Source: an uncultured Kiloniellales bacterium
Lineage (GTDB): Bacteria > Pseudomonadota > Alphaproteobacteria > Kiloniellales > JAKSDN01
DNA length: 18,173 nt
Assembly (NCBI GenBank): GCA_947259625.1
Contig: CAMYMY010000022.1
Coordinates: forward strand, 1-18,173
Direction: 5' to 3'
The notes under the pieces: model-generated
Database searches by the model: none
The model's input: only the letters and a program-made list of their open reading frames with translations
Told to the model about the DNA's origin: nothing
Position numbers and translations under genes: made by a program
Part shown: one piece after another, positions 1 to 5,512 of the stretch
Position numbering within the stretch: position 1 is the stretch's first letter
Layout of the letters: the number at the start of each line of letters is the position of its first letter

Positions 1-1179
1 GCGTTTGGTCGCCAATTGGCCATAGAACGTCGAAATATGTTTCGCGGCCAGCCGGTACCAGTGTTCGGCTTGTTCCTCGTCACCCTTGCTTCGCGCCGCC
101 TCGCCGGCCCAATAGGCCCCCCGCGCGCGGCTGACCGGGGTTGAGACGCCGTCGAACAGCTGAACGAAGTGGTCATAGGCCCGATCCGGGTCCTTTACGA
201 AGCGCAGGGCAATCCATCCCGCCAGCCACTCGCCTTCGGCGAAACCCAGCCCCTTCTCGAAACCGTGATGGCTGGCGAGCCGATAGGCGACCTCGAAGTC
301 GCGTCGATCGAGCGCGCCACGGGCCGCCCAGTGGCGCAGGGGCCACCAGACTTCGGGGTGTGGAGCGTCGGGCCTGGGCGGGTCCAGTAGGGCAATCACG
401 CCTTGCTGCCGGCCCTTGCGTCGGCGCCACCGGGCCCGGTCATAGATGAAACCGGGGTCTTCGCGCAGCCTGCTCGGAACCTTCCTGACGGCGCGATCCA
501 CACCCGGACGGCGGAACGCCAACAGCAGCCGGGCCTCGGCAAGCTGGACATAGCCGTTGCCGATGCGCCGGGCCTGGCGGCGCGCGGCCCTGGCGCTGCG
601 CTGCCACAAGAGACGGTCCAGCCGGTCGATATGGTCGTCTTTTCGAAGCAGCTTGCCGTACTGTTTCAGAAAGGCCTTTTCCTGCTCGGTGGTCAGCTTG
701 AATTCGATCCAAATCTCGCGCAGGAGCGTGGCCGCACGGTCGTCCTTCCCGGCGCGCTTCAGGGCCTCGGCATAACGCAGCGCACCGTCGGTGGTGACGG
801 GTGGCCGCGCCTCGAACCAAGCCAGCAGGTCGCTGTCCGACAGGTCGGCGGGCATGGCCCGCTCGGCATTTCGCAGCAGGTTCCGCTGGCGTGGCCAATC
901 CGGGTTTGCTTCGATGAACCGGGCCAGTTCGGAAAATTCCGCTTCGGTCTTCTCTCGGGTCAGATCGAGCCAGTAAATGACCTTTGCCGGCAGGGCGTTG
1001 GTGGCCTTGGCCGCCGTTTCGCGCGCGCTCTCGATCCGTTTGGCTTCGAACTGCTCGAAGGCGGCGGTGTAGATGGTCCGGTCTGCCTCGGAGAGCAGAA
1101 TCCCATTGGCCGCGCCGGCGCTGCCTGCCAGACAGGCCACCCACAGGGTCAAGACAACAATGTGTACCAAATGTCGCAC
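1..1179 (-). CDS. slt: Soluble lytic murein transglycosylase, N-terminal part (cut by window edge)
   Basis: This is the first 393 residues of a periplasmic lytic transglycosylase, an enzyme that cleaves peptidoglycan glycan strands with formation of 1,6-anhydroMurNAc. Residues 1-24 form a signal peptide (basic MRH start, hydrophobic core, small residues ending in AGAA). A long alpha-helical region like the superhelical U-domain of Slt70 follows; around residues 88-106 it has FIEANPDWPRQRNLLRNAE, a stretch typical of alphaproteobacterial Slt proteins. The catalytic SLT domain with its Glu lies beyond the left edge and was not seen. The start is GTG at 1179, preceded by GGGAGG four bases upstream, and no ATG fits better. 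It is divergent from dapA, which supplies a peptidoglycan precursor pathway; the link is contextual only. An AT-rich TAATAT at about 1240-1245 on this strand could be its -10 element, but I see no convincing -35. Family assignment is good; the full length is unknown. Confidence 0.82.
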   Translation of the reverse strand, partial: MRHLVHIVVLTLWVACLAGSAGAANGILLSEADRTIYTAAFEQFEAKRIESARETAAKATNALPAKVIYWLDLTREKTEAEFSELARFIEANPDWPRQRNLLRNAERAMPADLSDSDLLAWFEARPPVTTDGALRYAEALKRAGKDDRAATLLREIWIEFKLTTEQEKAFLKQYGKLLRKDDHIDRLDRLLWQRSARAARRQARRIGNGYVQLAEARLLLAFRRPGVDRAVRKVPSRLREDPGFIYDRARWRRRKGRQQGVIALLDPPRPDAPHPEVWWPLRHWAARGALDRRDFEVAYRLASHHGFEKGLGFAEGEWLAGWIALRFVKDPDRAYDHFVQLFDGVSTPVSRARGAYWAGEAARSKGDEEQAEHWYRLAAKHISTFYGQLATKR

Positions 1180-1312
1180 TAATCCTCCCGATTCTACCCA
1201 GGTTTGAATTCTTCCACGCCGGGGAAATCTACACCAGGGATATTAACAGAATGGATCACGAAATGTGACAACGGCCGCTGGCCGCGCCGGCGGTTGTCGG
1301 GGGGCGGCGGCC

Positions 1313-1341
1313 TTGCCGCCATAGGGGTGAAGGGGTATTGT
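1313..1341 (+). promoter_or_regulatory. Candidate sigma-70-type promoter of dapA
   Basis: TTGCCG at 1313-1318 and TATTGT at 1336-1341 are separated by 17 bases, which fits the housekeeping consensus spacing. It sits about 65 bases before the dapA ATG in the 229-base divergent region between slt and dapA. The -35 overlaps a GGCGGC/GCCGCC inverted repeat in GC-rich sequence, so a chance match is possible. Confidence 0.4.
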
Positions 1342-1408
1342 CCGACGAGACGGGCCACCGCGTTCGCCGCGAATTGTCCTGCTCAAAAGAAACGATTGGG
1401 GAAACGCC

Positions 1409-2296
1409 ATGTCTGGGCCGATGTTCAAAGGGTCTATGCCTGCCCTGATCACCCCTTTCGCCAACGGCAAGTTGGATGAAACCGCCTTTCAGGACTTCGT
1501 TGAATGGCAGATCCAACAGGGCAGCCACGGGGTCGTGCCCTGCGGCACGACCGGCGAATCACCTACCCTTTCCCACGACGAGGACATGCGGGTCACCTCG
1601 CTTTGCGTCGAGGTGGCGAAGGGCCGGGTTCCGGTCATCGCCGGCACGGGCTCGAACTGCACCAAAGAGGCGATCAGGTTGACCCGCCACGCGAAGCAGG
1701 TGGGTGCCGACGCGGCCCTGGTGGTCACGCGCTATTACAACAAACCCACCCAGGAAGGCCTCTACCAGCATTACAAGTCGATCCAGGATGCGGTCGATAT
1801 TCCTATCATCATCTACAACATCCCCCCCCGCTGCGTGGTCGACATGAGCGTCGAGACGATGACACGCTTGGCTATGCTGCCGAATGTCGTCGGCGTGAAG
1901 GATGCGACCTGCGACCTGGCCCGGCCGGCCAAGACCCGGCGGGCGATCGGCCCCGATTTCGTGCAGTTGTCGGGCGAGGATGCAACGGTGGTGCCGTTTC
2001 TGGCCCAGGGCGGTCATGGCTGCATCTCGGTGACCGCCAATGTGGCGCCGCGGCTTTGCGCCGAATTGCATCAGGCCTGGCAGGGCGGCGAGATCGAGAC
2101 CGTACAAGCGATCAACGACCGGCTCATGCCGTTGCACGAGGCACTGTTCGTCGAAACCAGCCCGGCACCGGTCAAATTCGCCGCCAGCCTGCTGGATAAG
2201 TGCCGGAATATCGTTCGCCAACCCCTGATCGCGGTTTCGCAGGAGACCGAAATCAAGGTGCGTGAAGCGTTGGCCCACGCCGGCCTGATCAACTAG
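1409..2296 (+). CDS. dapA: 4-hydroxy-tetrahydrodipicolinate synthase
   Basis: DapA condenses pyruvate with aspartate-4-semialdehyde through a Schiff base. This is the first committed step to lysine and meso-diaminopimelate, so it feeds cytoplasmic peptidoglycan precursor synthesis. The 295-residue length is standard. The TIM-barrel motifs are intact: GTTGESPTL with Thr47 and Thr48, the YYNKP stretch with Tyr110, Tyr136 in IIIYNIPPR, and the Schiff-base lysine Lys164 in VGVKDAT; these match the E. coli residues with an offset of three. A GISVTANVAP-like segment (CISVTANVAP) follows near residue 210. The ATG at 1409 has GGGGA about eight bases upstream. smpB starts 22 bases after the stop, so the two are probably co-transcribed. 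Confidence 0.96.
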   Translation: MSGPMFKGSMPALITPFANGKLDETAFQDFVEWQIQQGSHGVVPCGTTGESPTLSHDEDMRVTSLCVEVAKGRVPVIAGTGSNCTKEAIRLTRHAKQVGADAALVVTRYYNKPTQEGLYQHYKSIQDAVDIPIIIYNIPPRCVVDMSVETMTRLAMLPNVVGVKDATCDLARPAKTRRAIGPDFVQLSGEDATVVPFLAQGGHGCISVTANVAPRLCAELHQAWQGGEIETVQAINDRLMPLHEALFVETSPAPVKFAASLLDKCRNIVRQPLIAVSQETEIKVREALAHAGLIN

Positions 2297-2318
2297 CGGA
2301 CCGAGGCCGCGTCCGGGT

Positions 2319-2783
2319 GTGGAAGAGGGCGCTGATACGCTCGTAGCCCAGAACCGCAAGGCACGCCACAACTACTTCATCGAGGACAGCCTCGAGGCGG
2401 GCCTGGTTCTGACGGGCACCGAGGTGAAGTCGCTGCGCCAGGGGCGCGCGTCGATCGTCGAGGCCTATGCAGGCGAGCAGGGTGGCCAGCTCTACCTGCT
2501 GAACGCCAACATACCGATCTACGAGGCGGCGAACCGCTTCAACCACGAACCCAAACGGCCCCGCAAGCTGCTGCTCCACCGCCGAGAGCGTGATCGCCTG
2601 CTCGGCTTGATCCGGCGCCAGGGCTATACCCTGGTTCCGCTTAAGCTCTATTTCAATCCGCGCGGTATCGCCAAGGTCGTGGTGGGCATCGCCCGTGGCA
2701 AGCGCAAGATCGACAAGCGCGAAACCGAGAAGCAGCGAGATTGGAGCCGGGAAAAGGCGCGCCTCATGCGCGAGAAGAGCTAG
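2319..2783 (+). CDS. smpB: SsrA-binding protein SmpB
   Basis: SmpB binds tmRNA and delivers it to stalled ribosomes for trans-translation. At 154 residues it has the normal length and all the expected blocks: NRKARHNYFIED near the N-terminus, LTGTEVKSLRQGRASI, ANRFNHEPKRPRKLLLH in the middle of the OB fold, LVPLKLYFN, and the basic C-terminal tail KRETEKQRDWSREKARLMR that enters the decoding centre. The GTG at 2319 is chosen because family similarity begins at about residue 9 and there is no ATG in frame; the ribosome-binding site (GAGG near 2302) is only fair. It lies 22 bases behind dapA. Its TAG stop overlaps the opposite-strand stop of the uracil-DNA glycosylase. Confidence 0.95.
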   Translation: MEEGADTLVAQNRKARHNYFIEDSLEAGLVLTGTEVKSLRQGRASIVEAYAGEQGGQLYLLNANIPIYEAANRFNHEPKRPRKLLLHRRERDRLLGLIRRQGYTLVPLKLYFNPRGIAKVVVGIARGKRKIDKRETEKQRDWSREKARLMREKS

Positions 2784-3424
2784 CCGAGGCGGTTCTTTAA
2801 CTCGGTGAAGACCGCTTCGAACATGGCCGCGGTGAGACGGCCGGTGTTGGTATTGTAGCGAGAGCAGTGATAGCTGTCCGCGAGCAGCGGGGCATTCGGA
2901 AGCTCATGCAACGCGCCATGGGCGAAGGGGTAATGGCCCTTGCGCAGACCCAGCGCGCCCAACACGGCGCCGTGCGCGATGGCGCCCAGGGCAAGCACCG
3001 CCTCGAGGCGTTCCAGCGAGGCCAACTCCACCTCGAGGAAGCGGCGGCAGATCGCGATCTCTTCGGCGAGCGGCTTGTTTTCCGGGGGGACACAGCGAAC
3101 CGCATTGGTGATGCGACAGTCTGCGAGTCGAACGCCATCGTCGAACCGCCGGTCGTAGCAGCCCCGGGCGAAGCCGAACTTGAGCAACGTGGCGTAGAGC
3201 AGGTCGCCGGCATAGTCTCCGGTGAAGGGTCGCCCCGTTCGGTTGGCCCCTTTGAGGCCTGGCGCCAGGCCGACGATCAACAGCCGGACCCCAGTGCCGC
3301 CGAACGACGGTACCGGGGCGTTGAAGAAGTCGGGATGGGCCTGCTGATTGGCCGAGCGGAACGCCGCAAGACGGGGACACAGTTGACAGTCGTGATCAGG
3401 GGCAACCGACACGACGCCATTCAT
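2780..3424 (-). CDS. Uracil-DNA glycosylase, family 5 (UdgB-type, iron-sulfur)
   Basis: Removes uracil and related deaminated bases from DNA as the first step of base-excision repair. The 214 residues show the family-5 motif GLAPGLKGANRTGRPFTGD at 52-70 followed by YAG, where Asp70 sits at the position proposed to be catalytic in UdgB, and the third motif HCSRYNTNTGRL at 186-197. Four cysteines, Cys13, Cys16, Cys111 and Cys126 (CxxC, then C-x14-C), have the spacing of the 4Fe-4S cluster in families 4 and 5. The HCS variant in place of HPS is noted. The start is ATG at 3424. It follows the NYN gene by 18 bases on the same strand, so the two likely share a transcript. It converges on smpB with a 4-base overlap. 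Confidence 0.9.
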   Translation of the reverse strand: MNGVVSVAPDHDCQLCPRLAAFRSANQQAHPDFFNAPVPSFGGTGVRLLIVGLAPGLKGANRTGRPFTGDYAGDLLYATLLKFGFARGCYDRRFDDGVRLADCRITNAVRCVPPENKPLAEEIAICRRFLEVELASLERLEAVLALGAIAHGAVLGALGLRKGHYPFAHGALHELPNAPLLADSYHCSRYNTNTGRLTAAMFEAVFTELKNRLG

Positions 3425-3442
3425 CGCCCGGCGCCGTTTTCG

Positions 3443-4069
3443 TCAGGCGGGCTCCGGCTCGTAGTATTCCTCGTCGTCCTCGTAATCGTCGACCGGATTG
3501 TTCAGGTCTTCGCGACCGCGTGCGCGGGGGTGGTCGGCCGGGAGCGCCCGCTCGATCTCGGCCTGCAGGTCGACAAGATCGACGAAGCGGTCCGCCTGCC
3601 GTCGCAACTCGTCGGCAACCATCGAGGGCTGCGAGCGCACGGTCGATACGACGGTAACGCGCCGCCCCCTGCGTTGAATCGCCTCGACCAATCGGCGGAA
3701 GTCGCCGTCGCCGGAGAACAGAACGATGTGGTCCAGATGCTCGGCCATCTCCATCACGTCGATGGCCAGTTCGATGTCCATGTTGCCTTTGATCTTGCGA
3801 CGACCCGAAGAATCGGTGAACTCCTTGGTCGGCTTGGTCACCATGGTGTAACCGTTGTAGTCGAGCCAGTCGATCAAGGGGCGGATCGGGGAATATTCCT
3901 GATCCTCCACCAAAGCCGTGTAGTAGAGGGCCCGCACCAAGCGGCACTTTGTCTCGAACAGATCCAGCAGGCGCTTGTAGTCGATGTCAAAGCCCAACGC
4001 ACGTGCCGTGGCATAAAGATTGGCACCATCTATGAACAGCCCCACGCGTTCTTGCGAATGGAATTTCAT
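3443..4069 (-). CDS. NYN domain (LabA/DUF88 family) putative ribonuclease
   Basis: A 208-residue PIN-like NYN-domain protein; family members are predicted or shown metal-dependent RNases. The acidic site is visible: Asp14 in LFIDGANLY, Asp98 in KGNMDIEL, Asp104, and Asp121 and Asp123 in LFSGDGDFRRLV. The basic KIKGN loop and the TVVSTVRSQPS segment near residues 129-139 are typical of the LabA branch. Residues from about 173 onward form an acidic, disordered-looking tail (DDYEDDEEYYEPEPA at the end). The ATG at 4069 is chosen because the domain starts within seven residues of it and GGAAAGGG lies upstream. The same frame stays open to 4288, but that stretch is intergenic-looking and overlaps folK. 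It is probably co-transcribed with the glycosylase downstream. The physiological RNA target is unknown. Confidence 0.85.
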   Translation of the reverse strand: MKFHSQERVGLFIDGANLYATARALGFDIDYKRLLDLFETKCRLVRALYYTALVEDQEYSPIRPLIDWLDYNGYTMVTKPTKEFTDSSGRRKIKGNMDIELAIDVMEMAEHLDHIVLFSGDGDFRRLVEAIQRRGRRVTVVSTVRSQPSMVADELRRQADRFVDLVDLQAEIERALPADHPRARGREDLNNPVDDYEDDEEYYEPEPA

Positions 4070-4181
4070 CACTACCCTTTCCACATAATCACATTGACAA
4101 GTACAACAATTACCGCGGCACCCAAAGACCGTGAGCGAGCGACACGAGGGGTTACCACTTGGCGGCCCGTCCCGCAAGCCG

Positions 4182-4207
4182 CCGGATAATGTGCCCGGAT
4201 AATGTGC
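4182..4207 (+). repeat. Tandem 13-bp direct repeat in divergent promoter region
   Basis: The unit CCGGATAATGTGC occurs twice, perfectly, at 4182-4194 and 4195-4207, between the divergent NYN gene and folK. Each copy contains GATAAT, which resembles a -10 hexamer. It could be a regulator site or simple replication slippage. No clear -35 was found 16-18 bases upstream of either copy on the plus strand. Confidence 0.75.
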
Positions 4208-4262
4208 TATGTAGGCGTTTCCATAATCGCCACAAGGGTGATCGCGAGGAGCAAACGATCTT

Positions 4263-4772
4263 GTGATTTTCATCGGTATCGGCGCCAACCTTCCGCACCC
4301 TGAACACGGGCCGCCTCGGAAAACCTGCGATGCCGCGCTGGCGGCATTGAACGCCGCCGGGCTGTGGGTGTTGCGCCGTTCGCGCTGGTATGAGAGCGAA
4401 CCGATGCCACCCTCCGATCAGCCCCGGTTCATCAACGGCGTGGCCGAAGTGGCGACGGACCTGGCTCCGGCTGAACTGCTCGAACGGCTGCATCGGGTCG
4501 AGGCCGACTTCGGTCGGGTGCGGCATCGGGCGAACGAGGCCCGTGTTCTCGACCTCGATCTCCTGGCGTACCGCGGATGCGTCAGCGCCCCGGGTGCATC
4601 GCCCATACTGCCCCATCCGCGCCTGGCCGAACGAGCTTTCGTTCTGCTGCCGCTGGCCGAGTTGGTCCCCGACTGGCGCCATCCGGTGAGCGGTCTCAGT
4701 GCCACCGGCTTGGTCGGACGCTTGCCGACGGGTCGAACGGCGCGGGCGGTCGAGGCTGCCGCCGAGCCCTGA
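4263..4772 (+). CDS. folK: 2-amino-4-hydroxy-6-hydroxymethyldihydropteridine pyrophosphokinase
   Basis: HPPK transfers pyrophosphate from ATP to 6-hydroxymethyl-7,8-dihydropterin in folate synthesis. The 169-residue protein has the expected order of motifs: IGIGANL at the N-terminus, RWYESEP at 41-47, QPRFING (53-59), and the magnesium-binding ARVLDLDLLAY with Asp97 and Asp99, then LPHPRLAERAFVLLPLAEL. The start is GTG at 4263 because the first strand (VIFIGIGAN) begins immediately; GAGGAG lies 11 bases upstream, a slightly long spacing. folP is not adjacent here. rpoZ follows after a 130-base gap with its own promoter, so the two need not be one transcript. Confidence 0.93.
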   Translation: MIFIGIGANLPHPEHGPPRKTCDAALAALNAAGLWVLRRSRWYESEPMPPSDQPRFINGVAEVATDLAPAELLERLHRVEADFGRVRHRANEARVLDLDLLAYRGCVSAPGASPILPHPRLAERAFVLLPLAELVPDWRHPVSGLSATGLVGRLPTGRTARAVEAAAEP

Positions 4773-4787
4773 AGTGTCGGCAAGGCC

Positions 4788-4810
4788 CCGGAAAATCTGA
4801 GATATTCCGG
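4788..4810. repeat. 23-bp near-perfect inverted repeat between folK and rpoZ promoter
   Basis: Arms CCGGAA and TTCCGG enclose a one-base mismatch and a second inner pair ATCT/AGAT around a central G, giving ten of eleven paired positions. It lies 15 bases after the folK stop and ends nine bases before the -35 of the rpoZ promoter. No T run follows, so it is a poor intrinsic terminator; it could be an operator or a transcript-end hairpin. Confidence 0.7.
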
Positions 4811-4819
4811 TGATTCGCC

Positions 4820-4848
4820 TTGTCTTGGCGGAGCGGCGCCCATATATT
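4820..4848 (+). promoter_or_regulatory. Promoter of rpoZ (-35 TTGTCT, -10 TATATT)
   Basis: TTGTCT at 4820-4825 and TATATT at 4843-4848 are 17 bases apart. This is the best sigma-70-like match I found in the window. The predicted transcript would start near 4855, giving a leader of about 48 bases before the rpoZ ATG, and probably reads on into rsh. Confidence 0.6.
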
Positions 4849-4902
4849 CCATGGTCCTTCAAGTCAGGCCTGTTTTGGGACAACCACTGGAGCTCTTGCC
4901 CC

Positions 4903-5391
4903 ATGGCGCGTGTTACTGTCGAAGACTGTGTCCTCAAGGTTCCCAATCGTTTCGATCTGGTCATGCTGGCCGCTCAACGAGCACGCGAAATTACGTCTGG
5001 TGCTCAGCTGACGGTCGAACGAGACCGGGACAAGAACCCTGTGGTTGCACTACGGGAAATCGCGGAGGAGACCACGGACCTTGGGACTCTCGCGGAATCC
5101 TTGGTGCAGAGCATGCAAAAGCATATCGAAATGGACGAACCGGAAGAGGATGTCCCGGAGTTCGATGTGCCGAGCATCCCGGGCTTGGAGCTGGATACGG
5201 CTGAGGTCGGAGACGGCGAAGAACTGCTCGCCGACGGATTCACCGTCGAAGATGCGCTCACCGTCGAAGATGCGCTCGCCGTTGAAAGTGACGACGAGGA
5301 AGCGCAACAGGCCGATGTCGGGCCTGGCGGCGCCGAGACGGGAGAGCCCGAAGCCGACAGTGCTCCGGCTGACGACGAGGCCAAGGTCTGA
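4903..5391 (+). CDS. rpoZ: RNA polymerase omega subunit with extended acidic tail
   Basis: Omega assists RNA polymerase assembly and takes part in ppGpp binding in proteobacteria, so its place directly before rsh is functionally sensible. Residues 1-65 are classic omega: MARVTVEDCVLKVPNRFDLV, then AAQRAREI, and NPVVALREIAE. The core ends at about residue 75. Residues 76-162 form a long, strongly acidic and probably disordered extension with few basic residues, longer than the tail of E. coli omega. Within it an 18-bp unit is duplicated, giving TVEDAL twice. The ATG at 4903 is fixed by the conserved MARVTVEDC start; GGAG lies about ten bases upstream. An in-frame start at 4810 upstream overlaps the promoter and is rejected. 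rsh begins 121 bases downstream. Confidence 0.95.
   Translation: MARVTVEDCVLKVPNRFDLVMLAAQRAREITSGAQLTVERDRDKNPVVALREIAEETTDLGTLAESLVQSMQKHIEMDEPEEDVPEFDVPSIPGLELDTAEVGDGEELLADGFTVEDALTVEDALAVESDDEEAQQADVGPGGAETGEPEADSAPADDEAKV
5241..5276 (+). repeat. 18-bp in-frame tandem duplication in the rpoZ tail
   Basis: The unit CACCGTCGAAGATGCGCT is present twice without a mismatch (5241-5258, 5259-5276), encoding TVEDAL twice. A diverged third copy follows at about 5277-5294. Identity at the base level suggests recent slippage or unequal exchange in a tolerant, disordered region. Confidence 0.85.
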
Positions 5392-5512
5392 GGAACAGCG
5401 ACTCTAGATTTTCCCCTGAAACCCCGTCGCTTGGCAGCTTGGCGGCGGGTGTTGCCGCGCGTACTCTCGAACCTGTGGAGCAGGGTGGCGAGGGCCGGCG
5501 CAATGGCACGTC

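Noticed and set aside
403..1182. 259-codon plus-strand open frame near the left edge
   Set aside because: Antisense to the lytic transglycosylase, whose signal peptide and family motifs are convincing.
2867..4189. 440-codon plus-strand open frame
   Set aside because: It lies antisense to the uracil-DNA glycosylase and NYN genes, which both have clear motifs. Its product has no recognisable domain and mirrors the codon pattern of the opposite strand, a common artefact in GC-rich DNA.
4070..4288. N-terminal extension of the NYN protein
   Set aside because: It would cross the divergent promoter region and enter folK; the family domain begins right after ATG 4069, which has its own ribosome-binding site.
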